Assembly (NCBI GenBank): GCA_936432065.2
Contig: OW386289.2
Span: 14,245,077 to 14,309,076 of the forward strand
Length of the DNA stretch: 64,000 nt
Reading direction: 5' to 3'
From: Rutpela maculata
Lineage: Eukaryota; Arthropoda; Insecta; Coleoptera; Cerambycidae
Shown: positions 22,446 through 32,480 of the stretch, one piece after another
How the letters are laid out: every line of letters begins with the position of its first letter
Numbering within the stretch: the stretch's first letter is position 1
Notes under the pieces: generated by a model
Databases searched by the model: none
What the model was told of the DNA's origin: nothing
Seen by the model: only the letters and a program-made list of their open reading frames with translations
Made by a program: the position numbers and the translations under genes

Positions 22446-24200
22446 TTCTTGGCAATCTTGTTCATTATGTTCAAGATTCTCAAATACGCAAAGTGTATCA
22501 TTTTCTATGTAAAATCTTAGGTTCTATTCCAATCTATCATTATATTTTATCAAAAGCGTTGTTCAAGTAAGGTATAGCCGACTTTACAGGAGAAAATCAG
22601 GGCTTATTATCGATTATTTTCTACAGAAATAAAGAAAGATTAGAAAAGAACGGAAGTATGAGGGCTTTTCGACTTTGACGAAGACAGTCAACTCTTCGTC
22701 GGACACACTATGGCTTCATCCTCACACCCTAACGCCCTCCTGGAGGGCAGTACGCCTTTACTGGCTTCATTACCTCGAAGGATCGGAAAATGGATCATTC
22801 TACACATCCTCGATTAAGGCAGTTGTCACCAATTTCAGCATCCTCTGAGAAGCAGGATTTTTAATTTTAATAACAGGATTCGAGGATTCCCACAGAAATT
22901 AAACGTATCGCTCGGATACTGATGTTGGCCTCATCAGTGATGCTCCAGAACCTTCATCAGTCCCTATCGCCGAGATGTTTGGGAAGTCAGTATATGCCAT
23001 ATACGTTTACTTTTTTCCAGAGGATTGGAAGACGCCACTCGTTAGTTGCGAGTGGATATAGGTGTCTGCTGTCTTGGTTCTCCAATCCCCCTCGGAGAAA
23101 TATCACGAGGCTAAACCATGCTCGATAAAGATTTGTAACTCAGATTTCTCAATACGAATCATCTTTGATCTTAGATAAATTAATCTGAGAGAGTGATTCG
23201 ACCTTCTGATGACCAAAGGTCACTTTGATCATAAGTCAAACCATATGCGAACGTAAAATATCCCGCTCTTTCAGAATCCGTGGTGAAAAACGCGTTTCCA
23301 TTTGATAAACAAAAGTTGACTTTGGAATGACTTTAACCAGATGGAGTCGAACAGACCCCAGATTCGGATTCAGCAACCCCAAAAATGATGAAAGGTCAAG
23401 ATATTGAAGGTCAAAGTTTTTTGCAAATATCTCGCGTCCTATGCATCGGATGCCCATGAGGTCAATGTGAAAGTTGTAAAGAATTAAATTATCTACAAGT
23501 TGTCTTTTTACCGCCACCTCGCAAGCGAGGTGACGGTAAGAAGAATAACAGACAATCAGGGGCGGCTTAAGGCTCAGGCAACCCGGGCGCCAAACTGAGG
23601 GCAAAAATTGTTTAATTTTTTTTTAATGTACCATTTTTATTACTTTTCGTTGGAAAATAATATCAATTAATATCAGTACCTACATCAGCTAAAATGGTAA
23701 TAATGCCGATTAGTCGAATAACATTAAAATCTCTTAAATAATTAAAAAATGTAACACAAACGTTTTTGTTTAGTTATGAGCAAGGATCGGAATCCGAGCG
23801 TGATTTGAGGGCCGGCTTTGCACTTACCGCTAAGATCGACTGTGTGTGTTACTTGTGAACGAGATATTAATGGCTGCTACATATATACCTACACGGAAAC
23901 CGTTTTAACGGCACCACCCCATCGCCCATATACATTAATTGACCAGATTATATAATTTATCAAAATAATATAGGTTATTATTAGGAACGGAAATTACTGT
24001 TTTTAATTCACTTACATATTACCTACTTATATCTGCATTTCTAGAGAATTGCCAAAGTAACATTATTGAATCATAAAACTTAGCATAGGTACTCCCCCAG
24101 CAGTTTACAACTATAAGATAAAAAAATTTATTTTCGTCGAAGAATTAAAATAAGAATGAGTAACACAGACTGCCACGGCCAATGCTTGAGAAATACTAAC
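22446..24200. other. Mostly unrecognised; contains one strong hairpin
   Basis: No gene or family identified. Around 22640-23110 there are several short GC-richer stretches without coding motifs. The minus-strand 122-codon frame at 23236-23604 shows no recognisable domain and spans the hairpin at 23509, so I treat it as chance. Confidence 0.35.
23509..23539. repeat. Near-perfect 31-bp hairpin
   Basis: TTACCGCCACCTCGC and GCGAGGTGACGGTAA pair with one mismatch around a one-base loop. GC-rich and isolated in AT-rich DNA. It could be a small structured element or the scar of an inverted-repeat insertion. Confidence 0.6.
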
Positions 24201-25082
24201 AAAAATCAGTTCCAACTTCCAACCAACTAGAGATGAGTTGCTATTTAGTAACCTGTTATTTTATAACTGTTATTTGTAAATAGCATTGACACTGTTATTT
24301 CTGTTCGAAAGTAACAGATAAGAAACACGACGTAGTAAAAATGTTCTTGCTGACTGCTGTTAAACTGTTATTCAGAAAACAGCAGCAGCAGATAATGAAA
24401 TCGCACCGCAACCGCGTAGACTTATGTGAAATAAAAGAAAACGTAGTTGAATATTATTGTGGATATCTTGAGTCATCGGCTTTATGTACACACATTTTAG
24501 TTGCCTTTTAATCATAATATATTTAGATCTTTCCCATTTTCTTCTCAGTGTGTATATTTTCGTTTACCCACATACCGAGTTTAAAAATGAAGGGCTGCTA
24601 GAGTTGAATATTTTTGTAGAAATCCCGAACCATCCGTTTTATATACTGACTTTTAGCTGTTTTTTAATCATAAATATGTTCGTTCAGAGCTTTTATATTT
24701 TCTTCTCCATATGTATATTTTCCTGCATCTCCTGCGTTTTTATTTCAGCAACAACTATTATTCTGATATTTCTTTATTAATTTAACATGAAATTGATTCT
24801 TAAAATATAATTTATGTAAATAAACTTATTTATATTTTTTTACATGTATATGAATGTAAAAAAAATAAATTAATATCTCTATAAAACATAAAAATCAAAG
24901 AATTTTTCATGCCCGTTAGCCAGCGACAGTAGCACGATTAAATAACATCTCTGAAATAACATTTGCAAACTGCGCGCTGGGGTTTGCGAATGCCATTACT
25001 TCTCAGCTACAGGTTGCAAGCATTATGGGTAACTGATATACCGCTGTCAAAAATAAAATATTCTTCTATGATGACAGTTGAC

Positions 25083-25178
25083 TGCGAAAGATTGTTCTCG
25101 GTACAATAGTGGACATTGAATCCTCATCGAAACAGGTTAAACAAGGAAAATTTGGAAAAAATTATTACAGTACTTTTC
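25083..25178 (+). pseudogene. hAT transposase dimerisation-domain relic
   Basis: The forward frame reads CERLFSVQ, a stop, then WTLNPHRNRLNKENLEKII. That is the signature of the C-terminal dimerisation region of hAT transposases. An in-frame stop breaks it and only about 32 codons are preserved. The surrounding 24.2-25.3 kb is probably the rest of the decayed element, but I could not trace the other domains. Confidence 0.65.
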
Positions 25179-25339
25179 GACTCAATACATACTTAATTAA
25201 TTTTCAAGACATACTTGACTGAAAAAGTATAGCATATTTGTTTTTTAAATATTTGTTTAATTAATTCGTTTTTTCACTTATTTCAACCCACTATTATTAT
25301 CGTATATACTATAATGTAACATAGAGGCATATTGTATTG

Positions 25340-26420
25340 TGGCTGTTTGAAATAAAGTAATATTATTTTTATTATTGTTAGTATTATTATTACTATTTTA
25401 TTATTATTGTAAAAATAATGAACACATAATTTTTGACAATAAGTATTCATAATAAATATTTTCCATTTTGCGTATTTTTTTACACTATTACCTTAGTACG
25501 GTCCTGGAATGACGCCCAAAATTCCGATCTTTAGTTATGAGATACCTCACTACTTATAGCTCAAGATTCTCGTCCTGTTATTGACTGACACGGAGTCGAT
25601 CATTAAAGATTTTGCATAAATGAAGGCCGGCATGTATTCACAAAAAATTCAGAATATTTAGAAAATTGTTATATCAACATACTTACTATTGTATTTCATT
25701 GTAGATAATTTACTGTTTATAAATAAATAAAATAAATTAATGACAATTCGTTTTGTGTGAAATATTCCTTCCTCTAACTAAAGTTGTGGCGGTATGGCCC
25801 TTTCATTATAATAGCGTTCGTGTAGACAAAAAAATTTATATTGCAAATTAATTGTTATGAATAAAATGTTGTAAATGCACATTGATGTGTAAATATAAAT
25901 TACTTGAGAATGGTTTATGGAAATGCAATAAGAATATTTTTTTTATTTCTAATGATCTGAAAATTATTTTTTTATAAAAATATTTAGAAATATGTAAAAA
26001 ATAAAAAAGTTACAGGTAAAATACCGACAGCCACCCCCTAAAACTACACCTTAAGCAGAAGAGAGGGTTTGACTGATACTATGCATTCTACCTCGTGGGT
26101 GGTGTGGAAACGAATGCAATTTAAAAAATATTTTTTAGAAACTGTAAATTTACCAATCTTGCTGATATTCAAGTTCTCTACAGCTTGTATGTAGACTTCG
26201 TCGCGATGCAATGCATAGGGAGCGAAATATTCGCGGAAAACCATTTTTTTAAACTTCGACCTTGAATATCTCGAAAAGGGCGAGATTTTGGGAAACATGC
26301 AAAATACCAATCCTGTAGATAATTGAATTCTCTACAACTTCCTTGTTAACTTTATTGCTGTCCGATGTTTTTGGCGCGAGATATTCGCGAAAAACCATGT
26401 TTTTGAAACTTTGACCTTAT
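25340..26420. other. No gene; simple TTA-rich sequence and unidentified repeats
   Basis: A degenerate (TAT)n/(ATT)n stretch lies at 25360-25410. The rest is AT-rich noncoding. Two related phrases ending in CGCGAAAAACCAT (near 26240 and 26390) suggest a partial internal duplication. Confidence 0.4.
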
Positions 26421-27177
26421 GTAATAACGATTTATGTCATATGTTCTCCAGTCTCCCTTTTCACAATTTTTTTTTGCGGTCTTATGGTTCATAGTAGGGC
26501 AGAAAGTAATATACACGTGGACAGGGCACATAACAGGGTGTTAAAATGGGTATCTTGTTAAAATGCGATAGGACGTACCGTTTTCGAGTAAAACGCACTT
26601 GTTTGCAAAAAATTACTTCAGATTACACTTTTCATCGACTGACTAGTAAATACTCCGCTGACTACGAAAAAATACAACTATGTGTCGCTTCTTGCTTTTT
26701 CTGTTTATGAGGGACATTGCTAATGAAAAAATGAAGGGACCCGGACGGAATAGGGGGTTCTCACCCCCCTATTTGAGGGTTCACGCTTATCTGAAATCAT
26801 CATTGCAACTTATTTTGTGTCTATAACAAAATCCACAGTAATTTTACCTTCCTCGAGAAACAGCTGTTATATGTCCATTTCATCGGAAAATGATTTAAAC
26901 AAACAAACTCCTAAGAAAGAAAACACCAAAATGTAAAATTTATTTATCAGATCACAATTCAGAACACAATAAAAACTCAAAGCAAACATAACCAAACAAG
27001 TGCGTTTTACTCGAAAACGGTACGTCCTATCGCATTTCAACAAGAGACCCATTTTAACACCCTGTTATGTGCCCTATCCACGTGTATAATGCTTTCTGCC
27101 ATACTATGAACCATAAGGCCGCAAAAAAAAATTGTGAAAAAGGAGACTGGAGAACACATGACATAAATCGTTATTAC
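26421..27177. mobile_element. 757-bp element with long inverted arms
   Basis: The left end GTAATAACGATTTATGTCAT mirrors the right end ATGACATAAATCGTTATTAC. Both arms then carry matching stretches for about 200 bp: GGTTCATAGTAGGGCAGAAAG against CTTTCTGCCATACTATGAACC, and CAGGGTGTTAAAATGGG against CCCATTTTAACACCCTG, and ACGTACCGTTTTCGAGTAAAAC against its complement. The spacer (about 26620-26990) is noncoding. Likely a MITE or a non-autonomous foldback unit. Confidence 0.75.
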
Positions 27178-27179
27178 AC

Positions 27180-28098
27180 AATAGATGTTGATCCTACTTA
27201 AATACAAAAACACATTTTCTATGCGCAATGAATTGGACTTTTAAGATAAACAAAAACACTTACCAGAATTATACTGGTTTTGATTTTTTTAATGCAACAA
27301 TACCAAAATAGCCATTTTTGGCATATTTTGCTGTCTAGCTCCTAAACCAACGAATGTATTAAAATGAAACCAACGTAAATTTTCTTATATTAGGGTCGCA
27401 CATACATGAAAAAAAATGGGCGAAAAAAAGTAGGTTCACTTTTTTTTAAAAAAAGAGGTTTTCAAAATTTCAACATCCCATATCATGAAAACTGCGCGGT
27501 ATTCGATGAAAGTTTTTTCACAAATCATCATCCCTCCTTAAGGGCATTAGTATGTGTAGTATTGTATATTGGAAATAATAGCCGTTTGTCCTGTACAGAA
27601 AACCCCCAAATTCGGACAGCGCGACCTTTCCGGCCTCGTACAGCCAAAACCGTTTGTCCTACGGCAAATGTGTAATATAAATATATATATATATATATAT
27701 ATTGTAGAGGAGGGATGAATCTTCAAAAAGTGTATCTTGGTAAAGAGCAACAGATATGGACACATAAGTAAAATTTCAAAGTTTCAACTCCTAAAAATAG
27801 GTGTAGCAGGGTGTAGTTTTCTGTGCTTGCTTATTATGCCCTCTTAAACAACTTCCACAAAAAAAGTCCGCAGTACGCAAAATTTTTTATGATGTCTAAT
27901 TTGACTGGACTATAATCAAACACTAAAGGCAGCGATGCTTGGAATATCCATGGCAACCGTCAATAAAATAAAGAGGGACCCAAAAAAAATCTATTTTTCG
28001 CCCCTTTTGGGGACCTCATGAATTTTATTTAAAAGTGGTCTAAATGATAGTTTATGGTGATACTTTAAAGTATGTGATGTTTCAAGTTGAGCACAGTT
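27180..28098. other. Unrecognised interval with a short (TA)n tract
   Basis: A (TA)n run lies at about 27677-27702. The open frames of 72-89 codons lack motifs. The segment at 27985-28030 shares wording with 21060-21110. Confidence 0.4.
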
Positions 28099-28760
28099 TT
28101 ACTCCCACATCCAGTGGAAGTCTAGTAATGACAAAAAAATTTTGAGGTGAGGTACGGTACCGGTTTCAGTGAGTGGACATCGATCAACGAAGTCAAGCAC
28201 GCCGATGCGAGTCCATCACTTGGATGGGTGACCGTAACTCATCTCGCCGTCCTGATTAAGTGGTAGAGTAGCATTAGCTAAACTTCGCCCGGACGTTAAT
28301 CTAAATAAGGCATTAATAATAATCAAATTTTTATTGTTCAAATAGGCTTAGAATGTCACGAAATGTCGAGATTTTAAGTTTGAGCTAAAAAAAATTCTGT
28401 GTTTGGCGGTCTGTCTGTCTGTAACTTTTTTGTGCGCACGATTACTCTGGATCCGTTTAAGATATTGACTTGAAATTTGGTAAACGTATGTACTTTAGTG
28501 GGATCTAGAACTAGATTATATTTTTATCTCATTCCGTCGAAGGGGGGTAAATTGGGGTAAATGGGGTGCAAATAGGTAAATCAAGCAAGTAAGAGTAAAT
28601 TGGCATTTAGTGTATACAAGAGAGGCTAAGGTCTCAAAAAATTTTTTGACATTAGCTACCCTCATTACCACCCCCAACCCATTATTAAAGGGGATGAAAA
28701 AAAATGTGATTTATTGTATGTACAAGAACCAAAAACCTGAAAATATTTTTTTACTTAATC
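28099..28760 (-). repeat. Dispersed repeat family A, copy 2, carrying a SINE
   Basis: Reverse orientation of family A: CCCACATCCAGTGGAAGTC at the left, then TTTTATTGTTCAAATAGGC, the GTCTGTCTGTCTG motif, GATATTGACTTGAAATTTGG and the CCCC-rich block. About 180 bp not found in other copies interrupts it near 28140. Confidence 0.7.
28143..28325 (+). mobile_element. 5S-rRNA-derived SINE inserted in family A
   Basis: Positions 28181-28234 closely match the internal part of an animal 5S rRNA: CGATCAACGAAGTCAAGC (box A region) and CACTTGGATGGGTGACC (box C region) at the correct spacing. The sequence after it (GATTAAGTGGTAGAGTAGC, CTTCGCCCGGACGTTAATC, then CATTAATAATAATC) is unlike 5S and reads as a SINE body and tail. 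The family A sequence resumes right afterwards. The unit is therefore a SINE with a 5S head (SINE3-like form), not a 5S gene. Target duplications are unclear. Confidence 0.7.
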
Positions 28761-28784
28761 CACTGCGCTTATGAGAGCTTAACA

Positions 28785-30130
28785 GATCGGGGTTGTTACA
28801 GGGAATATTAATAAAACGAGTATCCTTTGACGAAGAGACGCCAAAGCAACTTCTGGAGGTTGGAACCACTCCCTCCCTGAATGACAAAACTTTCCGAAAA
28901 TACTGCGAAAAGGTTGAAGAACGGAAAAGAATACGATGGTTGCAATACTTTTTCCCTCACCATTCTGGAACTATCCCTAAATGGAAAAAACTATCCCTTC
29001 TTCTGATTTTTCCGTACTATTGTGACGGCTTGACAGATCGGAGTCATTACAGGAAATATTGATAAACAGAGTATCTTTTGAACAGGAAACGCCAAAACAA
29101 CTCCCAGAGATTGTAACCACCCTCTCCTTGAATGAAAAAACATTCCGAAAATATTGCGAAAGGGCTAAAGAACGGTATCCCCTCGTTTTCGAGGGCGGTG
29201 AACAGATGGTTGCAATACTTTCTCGCCCTTGATAACGGGGGGAAACCGTTCTACAGCCCTTTCGCAGTATTTCCTAAATGTTTTGTCATTCAGGGAGGGG
29301 TTTTTTCCAACCACCGGAAGTTATTTTGGCGTCTCCTGGTCAAAAGATACTCGGTTTATCAGTATACCCTGTAATAACCCCGACCTGTCAAACCCTCACA
29401 AGCGTAGTACGGAAAAATTTGAACGAGGGTAGTTCCAGAAGGGTGGGCAAAAAGTATTGCAACCATCGTGTTCCTCGCTATCTAAAACGAGAGGAGACAG
29501 TTCTTCAGCTCTTTCGCAGTATTTTCGGAATGTTTTGTCATTCAGGGAGGGGGTAGTTCCAACCTTCAGGAGTTGCTTTGGTATCTCCTGATCAAAGGAT
29601 ACTCGATTTATCAATATTCACTGTAATAACCCCGATCTGTCAAGCCCTCATAAGCGTAGTACGGATAAATCAGAACAAGAGGTAGTTTTCTTCCATTTAG
29701 AAGGGTGGGGGAAAATTATTGCCACCATCGTGTTTCTTGCCTCGATAACGGGGAGAAACTATTCTTCAGCCCTTTCGAATTACTTTCCGAATGTTTTGTC
29801 ATTCAAGGAGGGAGCGTCTCCTGATCAAAAGATATTTGATTTATCAATATTTCCTGTAATATCCCTGATATGTCAAGTCCTGATAAGCGTAATGCGAAAA
29901 AATCAGAATAATCATTTGGGGGGAGGAAAGTATTGCAATCATCGTGTTCCTCGATCTCGAAAACGGTAGGAAACCGTTCTTCAGCTCTTTCACAGTATTT
30001 TCGGAATGTCTTGTCATTCAGGGAGGGAGTGGTTTCAACCCCCGGGGGTTGTTTTGGCGTCTCCTAGTCAAAAGATACTTAACTTATCAATATTTCTTGT
30101 AATAACCGCGATATGTCACATTATGGAAAA
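28785..30130. repeat. Array of about 200-240-bp units in both orientations
   Basis: Two units point one way (about 28790-29030 and 29035-29245) and at least four the other way (about 29245-29400, 29415-29640, 29645-29900, 29930-30130). Shared wording includes CCTCCCTGAATGACAAAAC or its complement, GTATCCTTTGACGAAGAG variants, and GATGGTTGCAATAC. Units differ by many changes, so the array is old. The protein-like frames (67-92 codons) shared between units reflect the repeat. The head-to-head switch near 29245 makes a large palindrome. Confidence 0.7.
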
Positions 30131-30134
30131 ATTA

Positions 30135-31602
30135 GAACAGTAGAAGTGTTTTGGGGGGAAATAGTACACCACCATCATTTCCGTGGTACGATAGAACGTT
30201 GGGAGTATGTGACTAGAGTCATTTTAAACGATTCAGAAGTTTCATTTCAACGTGTGTTGTTCTATTAGATTTAATAGCCATTTAACCCCGAATTTGGGGA
30301 TGAAATGTCAATTTGCGAAAAATTGAGCAGTGAAACATATATTTTTGACGTGATTTTTGGAATCAAAAATCATAAGAAGAGGGTGTCTTTCATTTTTGGA
30401 AAATGTTCTTTTTTTGTGTCTGTGGCTGTGTCATTGATGTCATCAGCATTTTCAGATTTAAATATGGATACTATTTAGCAAATTTTCAACTTATTCAGAA
30501 AAACTCCAACACTAGAGAAAAGTTAATCAATAATAATGTGTGACGATTATTAAAAATTGAGAAATATTAAAATGTATGTGACTTCTACCACTGTCTAATA
30601 ATATCTTATTTATATATTACGGGAATATTTGCCTTTCATCATATGCATATTTATCCAAATACCATGCACACACCACATTACATTATTTGCTATTCGTATA
30701 TTACTGTGCATGTATTAAGAAAAAAATGTATAACCAAAAGCAAAGAATATTTCAATTGGATCTCTCCTTCATGAATAAAACAATCTCCAATAAGCCACCT
30801 AGTAAATGCTGCAAGACAGTTACAGCAAAAGGGCATAGGGTATTTTTTTGGTACACTGTGTTGAACACAGCCTTTATCTTACGAGGCTATCTGATTTGTG
30901 TGGGGAAACACTGTCACACCAGATAAGGCATTTTGATTGACAAACGCACATTTGGTAGTAAAATTATGTTCCGTGCGGTATTTGAATAATAGCTTCTACG
31001 TTCTCAGGGTATTCTAAACAAGACTTTGTCGAACAACTGTGTCTTTTACAATGCGCTGCGTCTGTGAGAATTCATCCAAAAATATTATAATTTATGTATT
31101 TTCAGTCAGAATTTCACTTCGATATATCGACGTGAGCAGTCACGATTTATTTTTTCATTGGGTGCAATTTATGCAGACAAACATGACATATTTGTGTGTG
31201 TATAAGTTCCCTCTCAAAACAGAATAGAATTTGATACAAATATACTCTACCTATAGAAGATAATTTTCTGAAGATATCCACATTGTTTCCTCTTATAGTC
31301 TGAGAGCTAGCTTTAGCAAGGCTCATTCTTTTACATCCCCTCCCTTTTTATGGTGTAGTAGGCATGAGGACGGTCTGGCTGGCGAGAGACGTTGCGTTTA
31401 TCTGTGAGAGTAGCGGGCTACACATATGAAGAAATTACAAAATTATATGACAATAGCATGACTTTTGGTTATATTAATTTTTTTTTGTTAACTATTCGTG
31501 GGTTCGATCCCCAGTATGCCCGATTTGTTTTTAGTAAATCTTGTTTATTTTCATACAAATTATTGATTTTTAGAGTTGCGAAATTATATGTGAAAATTAT
31601 AT
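30135..31602. other. No recognisable feature
   Basis: AT-rich noncoding. An isolated B-box-like GGTTCGATCCC at about 31500 has no convincing A box or tRNA fold near it. ORFs of 62-101 codons lack motifs. Confidence 0.4.
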
Positions 31603-31610
31603 GTGCAGAT

Positions 31611-31856
31611 CAGGGACCGAAACTGAAATGTATTTCGGTTCGGTTTCCGTTAACTGACGTACGCCATTTTCGGTTACGGTTTTCAGAGCAGCGTTAATTT
31701 GGTTTTCGGTTTCGGTTTTCAAAACATCGCCAATCCGGTTTTCGGTTACGGTTTCGGTTTTCCAGAGTCTCTCATTTCGGTTTTCAGTTTCGGTTAGAAA
31801 AAAATCGTAATTCGGTGCGGTTTTCGGTTACGATTTCGGTTCGGTTACGGTCCCTG
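31611..31856. mobile_element. 246-bp hAT-type MITE made of CGGTTTTCGG motifs
   Basis: Ends CAGGGACCGAAAC and GTTACGGTCCCTG are inverted with one mismatch. A perfect 8-bp duplication GTGCAGAT flanks it (31603-31610 and 31857-31864). Eight-base duplications with CA-G ends are typical of hAT elements. The inside is almost wholly permutations of TTTCGG, GGTTTTC and GGTTACGG, which gives it a satellite-like look. No coding sequence. Confidence 0.85.
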
Positions 31857-32236
31857 GTGCAGATATTAGATAAAAATAATTTAAAATACTTTGAAATACA
31901 AATTACGTCAGTCATATTCTATAATGTATTCTAACCTGTGGCTTGTATAGCTGGGATAAAGGTATTTTAAAGTCTTTCTATAATATCTTTACTTAGTATC
32001 TCTAGTAATATTTTCAGAATAGAAGTCATTTACATTATATAAAAATGGGTTAAGTAATTTCTTAATAACTATGGAAAAAAGATTTACCAAAAAAATAATG
32101 AGCATTGCAAGGGAATTAACCCACTGCATAATAATAATAATAATAATAATTTTTATTCATCCTTTCGACCACAATACAACGAAATAGGACATAGTCTAGG
32201 TGCCTGCGTACAAAAATGAAATTTATACATATCATC

Positions 32237-32453
32237 TATAGCTGATATGAATTCAATAAATAAAATTTAGTAATATAATATATATATACGAATAGTTTCT
32301 TTAAGAAATAACATTTTAAAATAAATACGTGTTATTATTGTTATTCGATAAAATTGTTATTATTTATTATTTTGTTTTTTCTTCCGGGTCCTTGGTTACT
32401 TGAGCCTGGGGTGTGTGACTTATATTTACCCAGCAAGTGATCTGATCGCCACA
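32237..32453 (-). repeat. 3' LTR of Gypsy-2
   Basis: 217 bp. On the minus strand it begins TGTGGCGATCAGATCACTTG and ends near CATATCAGCTATA. Only a short TA stretch sits where the other LTR has its long (TA)n. Confidence 0.85.
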
Positions 32454-32472
32454 CTACTCCCCCGCTAAGAAA
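32454..32472 (-). promoter_or_regulatory. Polypurine tract of Gypsy-2
   Basis: On the minus strand TTAGCGGGGGAGTAG directly precedes the TGTGG start of the 3' LTR. Confidence 0.75.
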
Positions 32473-32480
32473 AAGATCAG

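Noticed and set aside
24484..24780. 98-codon hydrophobic frame resembling a membrane protein
   Set aside because: The sequence is T-rich with a diverged internal direct repeat (TTTTAATCATAAT, ATTTTCTTCTC), which yields hydrophobic residues by composition. No relative or signal is recognisable.
28181..28234. 5S rRNA gene
   Set aside because: Only the internal half matches, the 5' and 3' thirds are unlike 5S, and it continues into a SINE-like tail.
31380..31530. Possible tRNA gene from the B-box GGTTCGATCCC near 31500
   Set aside because: No A box at suitable spacing and no cloverleaf could be folded by eye.
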